Source of the DNA: Aulostomus chinensis
Lineage: Eukaryota; Chordata; Actinopteri; Syngnathiformes; Aulostomidae
Assembly: GCA_037954235.1 (NCBI GenBank)
Contig: JBBMOA010000004.1
Span: 12,887,101-12,951,100, forward strand
Direction of reading: 5' to 3'
Length of the DNA stretch: 64,000 bases
Below, piece by piece: positions 38,096 to 49,403 of this stretch (its first letter is position 1; each line of letters opens with the position of its first letter). Position numbers and translations under genes: made by a program. The notes beneath the pieces were generated by a model. It was not told the origin of the DNA and searched no databases. It saw nothing but the letters and a program-made list of their open reading frames with translations.

Positions 38096-39147
38096 TTTTT
38101 TTTTTTGCATTTAAACCCAAACCGTGATCTTTCCTTCACTCAAAATTGTGCATTGATTGTGAGTAAGTTGAAGCGCTTCCAGTGAGGCGAGTCCAAGCAG
38201 CAGTACTTTGCATAAAGGGACATTCAGGGTTGCAACAGTTGCAACACGGCAGCTGGACAACGACCTCAACAGGACACCGTATCACTGCATTCATTAACTT
38301 TCAGGATTGTGTTAATATTAATGCTGAACAGTTCTTTCCCTTCTGGGTTTTCTAAATTCAAGTTGATCCAATAAGCTCAAAGTCACTGGCCAGTGCCTCC
38401 AGCACTTGATGACTCAGTTTGTGCTTTATTCCACAAACACAGACTCTCCAAATGTACCCTCTGACTGGGTCCTAATGGTCACTAGGCCTTCACTTCCTGA
38501 TCTGCTGAGTTGCACCAGCAAATGTCTCTGAAGGTGAAACCACAGAGCTGTAAACACCAAACAGCGCAAACCAAATTATTCAGAGATGCAGCGATGTGAG
38601 GGGATTGAGGTTTGAGGAGGGCAGCTGGTTTGAGTTTAATCAATCACGCCTGTAGAAATCAGAGTTTAGAGGAGCGGGGGGGGGGGGGGGGGTGTAGTTA
38701 GGGATGTGGGTGAAGCAAAGGAATCCCATTTTTTTTCTATTAAGGGTCTGGATTGAGCCAGCTCATTTTTCACCTGGGTGCGGCTCATTCGTTCATTAGG
38801 CAGGGAGATAGGGGTGAACGCCACGGATCCGGGGAGCTGCTTCATTACTCTCTGAAGACGAGCAAGATCGGACCGCACTTTTAGAATATTTAACCCCCCT
38901 TCCCGGTCCCTTTCCAGCACTGCCGGGGAATGATGTGTGTTCAGCTGGATTCGAGTCCCCTGCTCATTATAGAGGCATGATCATAACTCAGCGAAGGGTC
39001 CTGGGCGCTGAGAGAGCAGCAAAGGCAAAGAGATGCTGATCCGGTGAAGGCGATGCTGCCCTCAGGAGCCAAAAAAAAAAAAAAAAAGTGAAAGATGTGG
39101 CTTTGTCTGAAATGCTGAGGAAGACAGAGCACCTCTCTGTCACAGCA
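38096..39147. other. Non-coding stretch, no gene seen
   Basis: It holds poly-G at 38677-38692 and poly-A at 39071-39086. The segment 38750-38930 is unique-looking but has no exon signals. Confidence 0.45.
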
Positions 39148-39200
39148 CTTAAAGGTTCCAGTCAACCCTTAAAATTACATTTTGTTAAGCCGTGTACCCA
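39148..39200 (+). repeat. Dispersed repeat (unnamed family), copy 2
   Basis: The start resembles copy 1 at 26009: a CTTAAAG start, then CAACCCTTAAAATTACATTT and TGTTAAG. Similarity fades after about 50 bases. Confidence 0.35.
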
Positions 39201-40579
39201 GAATATCAACAGAACGGGTGGCTGTGCTCCTCAGTGTTTTCAGTCACTATTGATTATTGTGCCAAGACGACTTTATTACTCGTGCAGCTGGTGGTCAAAG
39301 GTCTCTTGGTGTGTTACACCCATGAACACGGCTGAGACGTGTCAATTAGACATACCTCATCATCCATTAAAGCAGAGTAATATGGTTGGGCTCGCCCCCT
39401 GCTCTCATGGTTTCTTCAGACATCAGACTGCTGTGTAGTAAAATGCGCTTACGGAAATGTCATTTTACATTAAAGACTACATCTCTATGGAAGCCAGGAA
39501 TGGACGCGCTTGGAACGGCATTGAAAAAAAGTTGACGACGAGCACAGGCAGTTCCTTGGGTGTTATTTTATTTTAACATATTAGTTCTGTTTTTGTTACA
39601 TCTAAGATATCCAAAAAAAAAGGGAAAAAAAACGCTGTTGTTTGACCACCTTTTTTCTCTCTAAAGAACAGGTCATCTCTATAGAAGCCCAGAAGGAACA
39701 ACCTTGTAATTATTTTTTTAATGTTGTTACCAAAGATCATGAGTTAATAATTTTCAAGGTTCATTTATCTTGTAAAAAAAAAAAAAAAATGGAATAAAGT
39801 TAATTATCTCCTTATTTTGATAACACAAAACCCTTTTCTTGTTATTCTGTGAAAACGGCCTCTTCTTTTCTTGTAGTGAGATAATTTATCTTGTCTCAAG
39901 ATAATTCAATAATTAACTCTATCTTAAATTAATGGCATTAAAAAAAAGTGACAATCATGGCTGCTCTGGTTTTCTATACACCTTATACATGTGAATGAAG
40001 AAGCTGATTATCTTTAATGACATTTTACGGGTCATTTGAATTGAAGTAAATCTATTAATGGACTTTTCAAAGGTTTTTGGATCCCCCCCCCCCCTTGTTT
40101 GACTCTTTTTCAATGATGCTGCCGTCCCCAAATTTAGAGAATAATAATAAAAGAAGAATGAAAATGAGAACTTCTAATAGTGTATGTTCCAAAATATAAG
40201 GAACACAAAATACTATAATGAAAACTCATAATCTTCTTTAAGTATATCCAGTAAATTCATAGGAAGAGTAACAAGATTTACCAAATTCACATGTGCTTAG
40301 CAGTTAGCAGGTAGCTTAGCTGTACCCGCTAAGCTCACCAGAGCTCACATCTCTGACAGCTCACTTTTGTCACATCAAAGACATCTCAGGCAGCAGAGTC
40401 AAGAGCCTTGCTCATAGGCACCTCAGTGGTCATAAAGACGGCAGGGCCAGTGCTGCTTCTTCATTTCCCCCACTCAGGTGCCACCCCTGCCGGTCCTTGG
40501 GCTTGAACTGCCCACTACTGCCCCTTTGTAAGACAGTCTCTCTGTCTCCTCTTTAATCTCACAGACGACTTTGATCTTG
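39201..40579. other. Intergenic stretch upstream of the hsf5-like gene
   Basis: AT-rich, with poly-A at 39775-39789 and poly-C at 40083-40094. No clear TATA box or CpG island was seen immediately before the gene. An in-frame stop at 40580-40582 bounds the first exon's open frame on the left. Confidence 0.45.
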
Positions 40580-40762
40580 TGATTCGGATCTGTTCTCTCT
40601 GTGATTAGGACCCCGAGATCAAAGAAAGACATCGCAAAATTCCAACCAACAACCACGCAAGGAGCTGTAGAAACAACTCCCGGCAACTGCTGGAAGTTAA
40701 CTCAACAGTTTGTCTCATACCACTCCGAGAGAACCCGCTATCCTTTTACTGTGACTACAGAC

Positions 40763-42169
40763 ATGGCTTTGAATGGAAACACATACTACACTGGGCTGGA
40801 CAACTTTCCTGGCAAACTGTGGCGTTTGGTAAGTGACACCTCCAGCGGAGCCATCTGCTGGTCCGGCTGCGGTGAGATAATCATCATCAACCGGCGGCTC
40901 ATGGAGACTGAGATCCTGGCTCCGATCAAAAACAAGCCCAGGCTGTTCAGAACCACCAATTTCTTCAGCTTTTTCCGACAACTTAATCTTTATGGCTTCA
41001 AGACAGCCATTCCTGACCAATATGGGGGAAATGCAATGTTATACTATTTCAAAAACACAAACTTCAAGCAAAACCACCCTGAACTTCTAGCAAATCTGCA
41101 GCGTCTCACTGTCCGTAGTCAGGCCAAAATAAAGGCTTGTGAGGAGGTGGACTGGCAGCCCCTGAAAAGAACCCCACATTCCATTGCAGACTGTTACAGC
41201 AAAGGTAAGTGTCTCCCTTCCCCTGTTGTGCTGAAGTAAATAAACCCCTCAAAAAGCCCTCAATCCATCTTTGAAATCTCGCAAACCCATTGCAGGTTAT
41301 CTCCGAGGTTTGGCGCATAAATATCTTTTATCTTTTCTTTTCTTAATTCCTGTAGACTCTCCTCTGCCGCTTTACCAGAACCATCAGGGCAAAGTCCAGC
41401 CTACAGCCGTGTGGAGTGGAACCCATGTTCCACCACAGCGGGGATGCTCTGACCGAGGTAACCTGTCAGAATACAGGCACGTGACTTTGTTTGAGTGAAA
41501 CAAATCACTACAGCGATTATGTACCAAAATGTCGGAGTGAAGGTTTGTCATGCATTCCAATTTATTATTTGACAACATTTTGGTATCCTGTAGGAACAAG
41601 ACCAAAATCTCGTACTTCTAAATTGTATCCTTTGCCCCTCTTCTTGAAGGTGCCCATTGCAGCTCACTAAACCCAGGATCATGCATCACAAGCCTTCAAA
41701 CAGACTCAGTCTTACCCCCTCTTTACCTGGTAGGTCCAGCGTTTTCGCTGATTATATTATTTCACCAATGCTGCAACCGCCGTGTTTAAAAGGTATTTGT
41801 TCATGCCATTTTTTAATTTTTTTTGTTGTTGTTTTTAAGTCCAGCATTGCTGCGCATGGGATTTGTGATGAGAACTACAACAGGATTGTTCTGAAAACAG
41901 AGACGCCAACAAGCTTTGATGCTGACGTGGGCACAGTGTTCCGGATCGCAGATGAGGTCATGCAAAATCAGACGGGAATACCGCTCAGGCCTGTGATGAC
42001 GCTCGATGTGTTAGACACCTTCCTCTCATTACATCGGGAGTTTCACGACCAGGAGAACGATGAGGAGGTCCACCTTTCTTCTGTCGCACGAGACCCGGTG
42101 TGGGAGGCGATAGGCGGCGCCTTTAACCTTTTACTGCAGCCTCCCAACCTCAGAGGTTTTATCAATTAA
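40763..42169 (+). CDS. hsf5: Heat shock factor 5-like transcription factor, 4 exons
   Basis: Predicted nuclear DNA-binding protein of the HSF family. Coding exons are 40763-41204, 41356-41457, 41650-41729 and 41840-42169, all with GT-AG introns and matching phases (1, 1, 0), giving 317 residues and stop TAA. The DNA-binding domain spans about residues 12-115: NFPGKLWRLV (14-23), the W of ICW (33) and the recognition helix region TTNFFSFFRQLNLYGF (64-79). A YYFKNTNFKQNHPELL block (94-109) follows, and its layout fits HSF5 rather than HSF1/2/4. No heptad-repeat trimerisation region is evident, as expected for HSF5. ATG 40763 (GACATGG, good context) is the first in-frame ATG before the domain. 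An open frame extends left to 40583, and a TGACTACAG acceptor-like sequence ends at 40760, so an upstream exon is possible. It is shorter than mammalian HSF5 (about 600 residues). HSF5 in mammals and fish is linked to spermatogenesis. It may be a paralogue rather than the single hsf5 orthologue. Confidence 0.85.
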
Positions 42170-42215
42170 ACATATTAGCATTCGGAAACCTGCGTTTGTG
42201 TGATGTGTTTTTCAT
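42165..42215 (+). terminator. Poly(A) signal overlapping the hsf5-like stop codon
   Basis: ATTAAA, the commonest variant poly(A) signal, sits at 42165-42170 and overlaps the TAA stop at 42167-42169. A GT-rich element (TGCGTTTGTGTGATGTG, then a T run) follows at 42191-42212, the usual distance for a downstream cleavage element. If used, the 3'UTR would be only about 15-30 bases. Confidence 0.5.
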
Positions 42216-42395
42216 GACATATGACATCAAGTACCCCTGAATGCAGTTTGAATGCAGGGGTCAAATGTTTGACTCCACCAAAATTCAGCGGTGGACAAAC
42301 ATGTCATGAAATGTCACCAGACATTGGCTCCAACCCCTCGGCTGGGTCGTGATACCTTTTGTGAGTGTTACACAGACACGTCATGCATTTAGCTT
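42216..42395. other. Short intergenic stretch
   Basis: Between the hsf5-like gene and the SINE; nothing recognised. Confidence 0.5.
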
Positions 42396-42807
42396 TTCTT
42401 TACTTTCCATCCATCCATCCATCCATCCATCCATCCATCCATCCATTTTCTTCCACTTATTCCTGTTAAGGGTCGCGGGGGGGCTGGAGCCTATCCCAGC
42501 GGCTTTCGGTTGAGAGTCGGGGTTCACCCTGGACAGGTTGCCAGTCTATCGCAGGGCCAACACGTACAGACCAACAACCATTCACACTCACATTCATACC
42601 TACAGCCAATTTAGAGTCTGGATTAACCTTTTAACCCAATGGCATGTCTTTGGACAGTGAGAAGAACCCACACAGGCACAGGGAGAACATGCAGACTCCA
42701 CACAGAAAGACCCCGTGCCCGTGCCGGGACTCGAACCCAGAACCTTCTTGCTGTGAGGCGACAGTGCTGACCACTGCAGCACCGTGCCGCCCTTCTTTAC
42801 TTTCCAT
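42396..42807. repeat. 15-bp target-site duplication flanking the SINE
   Basis: TTCTTTACTTTCCAT occurs at 42396-42410 and again, unchanged, at 42793-42807, exactly bordering the SINE. A perfect duplication of this length marks insertion by target-primed reverse transcription and indicates a fairly recent event. Confidence 0.9.
42411..42792 (-). mobile_element. Full-length DANA/HE1-like tRNA-derived SINE
   Basis: On the minus strand it starts at 42792 with GGCGGCACGGTGCTGCAGTG. The A box is TGCTGCAGTGG, the B box GTTCGAGTC, and the SINE body (TTTCTGTGTGGAGTCTGC) follows. It ends in GACCCTTAACAGGAATAAG, GTGGAAGAAAATGG and an array of GGAT units at 42411-42435. It is bordered by an exact 15-base duplication. 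The tail array suggests GGAT-primed retrotransposition. Transcription by pol III is possible from its A and B boxes. Confidence 0.92.
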
Positions 42808-44564
42808 TTTATCCAATTCACAGCTTTGCATACCTCTTTGTTCAGTGTGTGTGTGTGTGTTTATCATTTACATACTTGCTGCGATGTCTTGATACCAGTC
42901 ACGTGCTCAAAAACACTCGGCTGAAGTGCAGTCTTCGGTCTCACCTTCACCTACGGAGTAGGGGTGGAGGTCGATCAACTTTTGGACATTCATGTAGGAA
43001 AAAAAGAGTTACGTTATGCGTACCTAAACCAAAGCAGCATCTCTTTTTCTCACTGAACATGACGTACACGTTTTCACAAATTGAAGCTAACTGTGGTTCA
43101 CTCGCACTAAAAACGTGGAGGATTGACACTAAATAGGAACGTGCATCAGAAGGACTCCAAAGGCTTGGCACATGGGGATTGTGGCAGCTGGCGCTGCATT
43201 ACTGCTACCTGCTGGACACAAGAAGTAGGTTTTCTCTACGATTGCTGACTAAATGCTAATATTTTGTGATGACACTATAAAGTGATTTTTTGTTTCTTTC
43301 TTCCTGATAATGAAAAACAACATTCCATGTAATTTATCAGAAAAAATACAAGTAAACATAACTGAATCATTTCTTTCAATTCAACTGAAAATAAAAAAAT
43401 TTAATGTTGGTATCATGTGTTATCTATGTATCACAGACCTCAGGAAGTCAGGAGTTACCAGGCGTTGGATTAACCGGATAAATGGCCGAGAAATGTATGG
43501 CGTCATTCTTTTATCCATCTGAAATACCGTCGGACCAACAAAGGAGAAAGACGGGGGTCAGTTCTGGTTCAGACTTTCTACATCGGTCTAAACTGAAACA
43601 TTAGAAGGTTCTGAAAAGCCATGACAAGCCACTTGCCACTTTTTCTGCCGGAGAGGTAAGCTAACGTTCGCTAATGAATGATTAGCAGTAGCTCAAGTTA
43701 GCAACTTTAACCGAGCCTTAGTTGTGTTACCTCGACAACCGGTACAGTAGATTAGATAGTAGATTATTACTGTTAGATTGAGTGAGACGACTACTGACCA
43801 GGGGGGTATAAATGTCAACTATTGCAACTTTTAATATCAAGTGAAAAACCCACAACATAAATTTTTTTTTTTAGAGTATATTTCATTTTCTTCAGGTTCT
43901 GAGTGCCGACTGAAGATGGCCGCTCTGGTAGGTCTGCGACCCGCGCATGTAAACTAAGTGTCAAGGAAACGTAGAGCTGGATGGTGAAGTGTTGACGTCT
44001 GTCATATTTGTTTTCCAGGAGCAAGATGGCACCACAAGAGTGATGAGAGCGAGAGAGAGGGAGAGACCGACACCTCCCAAGGGTGTTGAGGAAGGTTATA
44101 TATACAGATCTCACTCCATATCGGATGTGTTACTGAACCAGTAAACACACTGAGAATGATACTCCAGATCCACAACGGTGAGGTTCACTTATTTCACGAT
44201 GGGCTTTTTAACTCCTATTATCAAGTGATTTCTTAGAATTTCATCTCAAACCAAAGTGCCGCAATGATTTATCGCTGTAGAGCGCCAAGATAAATGATCC
44301 TTTAGCGTAAAAATACTATTTGTGTAATTGGATCATTCTTTGGCTCGCACTCTATAAGTCTGTCTGCTGCTGCTAGAGTTATGTACCCTGGTGGCAGGTA
44401 ATGTTTTTCATTATATGCCAGGCCAGTTTTATATATAGAAAATGGGTAGGAAGGGACTGGGTCTAGCCCGGAGCCATTTGCTTGGTGAGTCCCTGTAGGT
44501 GCATCCAATATTGATTGCTTGGGAGTAGAGCACTCTATCCCCACAGAAAAGCACCTCATGTCCT

Positions 44565-44570
<6 letters not shown>

Positions 44571-44603
<33 letters not shown>

Positions 44604-44609
44604 TGTGTA
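44571..44609. repeat. (GT)n microsatellite
   Basis: About 18 GT units with a GCGC interruption near the end. Confidence 0.92.
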
Positions 44610-45114
44610 GAGTTGGTGTTCTTGTCCGGCTAAATTTAGTAGGAGAAACAACACACATGATGACAAGCTCCAGGAGGATGTGTCATGGAACACAAGTGTA
44701 CATTCACACCCAGTCAGAGACACATAAACAGAGCTCCGATTTAATTGGTTTAAGTCGCTGCATCTCCACAACGTTTGGTGACGCTGTCAGTAGTGTGAAA
44801 GAATTGAAACAATCCCGGGAAATGTACGAGACACCGCTGTGCTCTGGGACTCAGCTGTTTCTTGTGACTGTTGCACTCAAAAATGCTTGATTATTTTTCT
44901 GCTCGTAAAAAAATTTGCATCAAAATTAGCAGTTTTTTTTTCTCTTTTTGCAGTTAAACTTTAGGATTAGTCAGATCTATTATTTTTAGCTGTAAAATTC
45001 AGTGCTTTTGAAACAATAACCCCGACCAAACAATGATCCTGAGATAAAACTGACCCTTTGCGGCTAATGGCAATCGAGGAAGGTTTGCTTTCTTCATTGT
45101 TTTCGCGTGAATGC

Positions 45115-45138
45115 GGGGGGTGGGGGGGGGGGGGGGGG
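45115..45138. repeat. Poly-G run with one T
   Basis: G-rich run of about 24 bases with a single T interruption. Confidence 0.85.
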
Positions 45139-46197
45139 TGACATGTCACGTAGCATCATGAATTTCCTGTTGAGGAATTCGCATCACCTCTGGGAAAGAA
45201 AAAAAAATGCCGGCTCCCGCATCAACAACAAAAACGGAAAAAACGTGACATTTTTCTCATTTTTGCAGTGAAATCTCCCACTTTTTGCAAGGACAGTAGC
45301 GCAGTAATTTTGAATACGTGAAAGCCCCTGCCTTTTTTTTTTTACCCCCCTGCAGTGTATTAATTGATGTGATCGAAGACTTTGCTGGAGGGACCGGCAC
45401 TGCAAAAGCGTTTGGTTGAGTTCAGGCAATTTCCCAGGGAAGACTTTCACAATCCTCAAGGCGAAGATGCAGCTGAATATTTTCTGTCTATTAGCCTCTC
45501 GTCCTCTCTCCCATCTCAAGGTATCAGTGCAGAACGCAGTAAATATTTGAGATCGTTTAATGATTCAAGTCTCATTTTCAAAGTAGGTGGGGATATTCTG
45601 GGGGGGTTGGGGGGTCGGGAATGGGTGGGCAGTGTTATCAGAGTGCCACTGATGAATGAGTCTTCCTCCTTCTGTGTTGGTCGGACACATTAATTCACGT
45701 CAAAAGAATTCTCGGATTTGCATTCCAGAGGTGAACTGAGCTGTATGCTGAACATGTTTTCCAGACGTTAAAGGTTAGAATACATAATTTTTCTTCTTCT
45801 TTTCTTTTTTTGAAGCATTTTTTTTTTTTGGAAGCAATTTTTCCTCATCATCACATTTCACATAAAAAAAAAACCCATGCACATCGTTTTCTCTCCCAAA
45901 GGCTCTTGATGATCATGCAGAGAGGAACAAATGAGCTAAATGTTGGTTCATGGGAGTTTAGCGGGAGAAGCGGCGGCCTCAGAATACATAAATATACATT
46001 ATTTTATTGCTGTTCCGGTGGCGAAGTTACAAAAAAAAAATGATGTTGGAGCCGTTGTTGTGACCATGATGAATCATTGGGGGAAAGTTTGTGCTCATTA
46101 GCCAGCATGGTCAGAACCCCTGCATGTGATCAACAAGTAATGAAGATGTTCAGTGGTGATGAAGCAGCATTTTGGGGGAATGATGCCGATGGTGTGT

Positions 46198-46217
46198 GGG
46201 GGGGGGGGGGGGGGGGG
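46198..46217. repeat. Poly-G run
   Basis: About 20 uninterrupted G bases. Confidence 0.85.
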
Positions 46218-46448
46218 CAGGAGCAATGCATCAAATCAGTAAAGGTTTGGTCAGCAGGAGTAAACCGCCACTGATTTTCTATCCTCATTTTCTCCTCCAA
46301 AGAAAAAAAATAACAGTTAGGGCAGCATTCCCCTAAAATATCTCATGAAGGGAAAGCCTCTCAATGATGTGAAGCCCTGGAACGAGCATGACGCCACGAG
46401 AACACTCAGGCTGCTTCACCTGCATGTTAGCGTATGTGTATTATCAGC

Positions 46449-46484
<36 letters not shown>

Positions 46485-46495
46485 TGTATGTAGGT

Positions 46496-47105
46496 CCTAC
46501 CTCAGGTGGAGGAGTTTAAGTATCTCGGGGTCTTGTTCATGAGTGAGGGTAGGATGGAGCAGGAGATTGACTGGCAGATTGGGGCGGCGTCCGCAGTGAT
46601 GCGGGTGCTAAACCAGTCCGTTGTGGTAAAGAGGGAGCTTAGCCAAAAGGCGAGGCCCTCGATTTACCCGTCAAGCTACGTTCCAACCCTCACCCATGGT
46701 CCTGAGCTTTGGGTAATGACCGAAAGAACAAGATCGCAACTACAAGCGGCCGAAATGAGTTTCCTCTGCAGGGTGGCTGGGCTCTCCCTTAGAGACAGGG
46801 TGAGAAGCTCGGTCATTCAGGAGGGACTCAGAGTAGAGCTGCTGCTGCTCCATGTCCAGGGGAGTCAGTCGAGGTGGTTCAGGCATCTGTTGAGGATGCC
46901 GGGCATGCCCAAGCGGGAGGAGGCCTCGAGGCCGACCCAAGACACACTGGAGGGATTACCGTATATCTCTCGGCTGGCCTTGGAACGCCTCGAGATCCCC
47001 CCGGAAGAGCTGGTGTACGTAGCTGGGGAGAGGACAGTCTGGGCTTCCTTGCTGAGGCTGCTGCCCCCATGACCCGGACCAATCGGATAAGAGGAGGAAG
47101 ACGAC
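46496..47105 (+). mobile_element. LINE (non-LTR retrotransposon) 3' end, decayed
   Basis: Encodes the C-terminal part of a reverse-transcriptase ORF: VEEFKYLGVLF, GAASAVMRVL, SIYPSSYVPTL, AAEMSFLCRVAGLSL, then IPPEELVYVAG and WASLLRLLPP at 47040-47069. This is the segment after the catalytic core, so the YADD box is absent (5' truncation, typical of LINEs). Between about 46900 and 46965 the expected RRPRGRPKTHWRDY sequence lies in another frame. Two compensating indels have therefore shifted the frame and back. The 3' end GACCCGGACCAATCGGATAA resembles the SINE tail. The family is the Rex1/CR1/L2-like group of fish LINEs; the exact clade is uncertain. Confidence 0.8.
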
Positions 47106-47582
47106 GACAACGATACAGTACAGTGATAAATAAATATTATTTGCAGCGATTCCGGAGAGGTTTGTGTTGTAAAGGTTAAGCTTGAGTGTATTTTTAGAGC
47201 AGACGCATGCTAGCTGATGCTCATGGCTGCCTGGCAAAGGGTGTTTGACCCGTCACACAGCGCCGCTCTATGCTGTCCCGCCTCTACTGCGTATACAGTC
47301 CAACATCTGCACCCAAACACACACACGCGCAGCCTTCCTCTAACCCCAGCCCCCCGCATGCACCTCGTAAATGCAAGAACATTGATTTGCACACTCAGAT
47401 ATTCATCTACAAACCCCCCATACACGCACACGCACACACACAACACAGATGTTAACATCTACTTTACAAGGGCAACCGTCATCAGCCATTAATGAACTAT
47501 ACCACACTGCAATCTCATTTATCTCAGCAGAGAAGGAAAGATGTGGAAGGAAGGAAGGTGTTTTATTTTTAAATAAGACTAA

Positions 47583-47702
47583 CTCTCTCTCTTTCTCTCT
47601 CGCTCTCTCTCTCTCTCTCATCCCTCCCCTGTTCAGGGTCTTCCAAAGCGATTGTCCTTATCTCCTGATCATTTTCCTTATCACTCTCATTGTACCTCTG
47701 GC

Positions 47703-47734
<32 letters not shown>
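47583..47734. repeat. (CT)n and (TG)n microsatellites
   Basis: An imperfect CT array at 47583-47619 and a clean TG array at 47705-47734. Confidence 0.92.
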
Positions 47735-47738
<4 letters not shown>

Positions 47739-48810
47739 CGTGGATCATTGCCAAATCAGCAGAGGCAAATTCAAAAATGACAACTGAGCTGAACAACAAT
47801 GTGAAGGTCAGCAAGTCACTCTTCCATAACCGCATCCTCAGCATTTCTGATCCCTCGACCGCCTCAGCGAAAATGACACAATTTTACTTTTGTTTGTTTT
47901 CTATTATAACAAAATACTTCATGCAACCACAACTTTAATCTCCAATGTTAGAAACTGAGCTGCTTCCTTTGGACCAAATCGGGTGGAAAATTGGTTCCTG
48001 TATCACTTTAAGAACAAGAGAGAAAGGAGGAGGAACAGTGCTTGGATGCTCGGTTCTCTCATCATTTCCGGCGACGCCTCCAAAATCAGCCCACATATGC
48101 ACACGTGAATGCTCTCCATGCTGCATGCAACCGACTTCAGTGAAAAGAAACACAGATCCTTTCCGGTTTTACAATTCTCATCATCAAAATCCAGTTTGAG
48201 AGCGGCTCAGCTGCTCTTTTGTCACGTATTTCTGAGTGAAACAGGATTGAAAAGTCGGTATCCTGAGTTTGCCCTCACATGAGGTGAGTTAAGGTCCTGA
48301 AGGGGCAGCAGCAGCCATCGGGGGGAGAGAGGAAGCCCATCCTGCGCTCCCTGTGAAGCAGCTCTCTGGTAAATGCCTTGTGCATCATATCAGGGGCCGT
48401 CGCAGGTCTGACGCTCCTCAACATGAATAAATTCAAGCTCTGGGCTTGGAACCGAGATACTTTGGGGAGAAGAAAGCAAGGTTTTCAGGTGGCGACATTC
48501 CGTTCTTGCTACCGAGCCTGATGTATCTAAGTTTGTAGACACATTCGCCACTCCGAGTCGAAGATTTTTATCTTATTTTGTGTGATGAGAAGGAAAATAA
48601 CTGTTAGATTTTAATATAAAAGTACAAATAATGTTTTTTTTTATTATTGGTGATTCTTTTCCGGGCGTTTTCATCACTTTAATGTGAAATCCTCACGCCT
48701 TGACTTCTTCAGACTTTCACTTTTTAACCACTGATAAAATGTGGCCATTCTCCTCCATCGACACCGTCGAGTTTTGAGATTAATTTAGCAATGGAAAGAT
48801 GTTGAGCGAA

Positions 48811-48847
<37 letters not shown>
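48811..48847. repeat. (CA)n microsatellite
   Basis: About 18 CA units. Confidence 0.95.
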
Positions 48848-48851
<4 letters not shown>

Positions 48852-49345
48852 ATCTGTCCACTACCCTCAGTCTGAGACCCCACAACGTCTTTTTTCACCC
48901 AATCAGTACGTCCATGCACCAAGTTGAGCTAATGATTTACTGTATGTTCCACTCCGCTACCGTAGGGGGCGATATGACCTGTTACCTGAGTTCCTCCCTG
49001 TTCAGGGAACATGGTGCACCCTTAGGTGCACACGTGGAAGAAAAACTCGATGCCCAACTGCGTTATCTGTGTTTATCCAACTCCAAGTGTGATTTAGTAC
49101 GACTCCAGTCAGACTGAGACAAAGTTTTTAAGGCACATGTGAATTAGGGTTGCGTCTTTCTTCTTTTTTTACAAGATTATTTATAATCTGTTCATTCCTA
49201 AAAAAAAAAAAATCATATTCCAGCTCTGTTGAATGAAGGATTTTTTTTATTCTGACAATAAACTTTCACTTGAATAAATGTGAAGATAAGAAGGGATTTA
49301 TGGAAATTGTCGGTGGCTTCTGTCCTCACATCTTTCTTTTCTGAG

Positions 49346-49403
49346 CTCCTCCTCCTCCTCGCCCTCCTTTTTTTTTTTTTTTTTGAGGAGGAGGAGGAGG
49401 AGG
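49346..49403. repeat. CTC/GAG inverted repeat with T-run loop
   Basis: Five CTC units at 49346-49360 and six GAG units at 49385-49403 are perfectly complementary and are separated by a C/T-rich then all-T spacer. The DNA can form a hairpin or a triplex. The strand switch from pure pyrimidine to pure purine is unusual for a simple repeat. Confidence 0.8.

Larger units (their letters stand above)
42810..46490. other. Non-coding stretch with simple repeats
   Basis: No gene supported. A short ATG frame at 43619 runs into a GAGAG|GTAAGC donor-like sequence, and a TTGTTTTCCAG acceptor-like sequence ends at 44018, but the joined frame is only about 19 codons. It may be a lncRNA or chance. Simple repeats lie at 44571-44609 (GT), 45115-45138 (G), 46198-46217 (G) and 46450-46466 (AT). 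Confidence 0.45.

Noticed and set aside
40601..40762. 54 extra codons before the hsf5-like ATG
   Set aside because: The open frame here begins without an ATG (GTG at 40601). It may be 5'UTR or part of an upstream-spliced exon, so it is not included in the coding model.
45382..45530. Possible exon ending ATCTCAAG|GTATCA
   Set aside because: An acceptor-like CCCCCCTGCAG precedes it, but the peptide is unrecognised, both strands are open, and the donor is weak.
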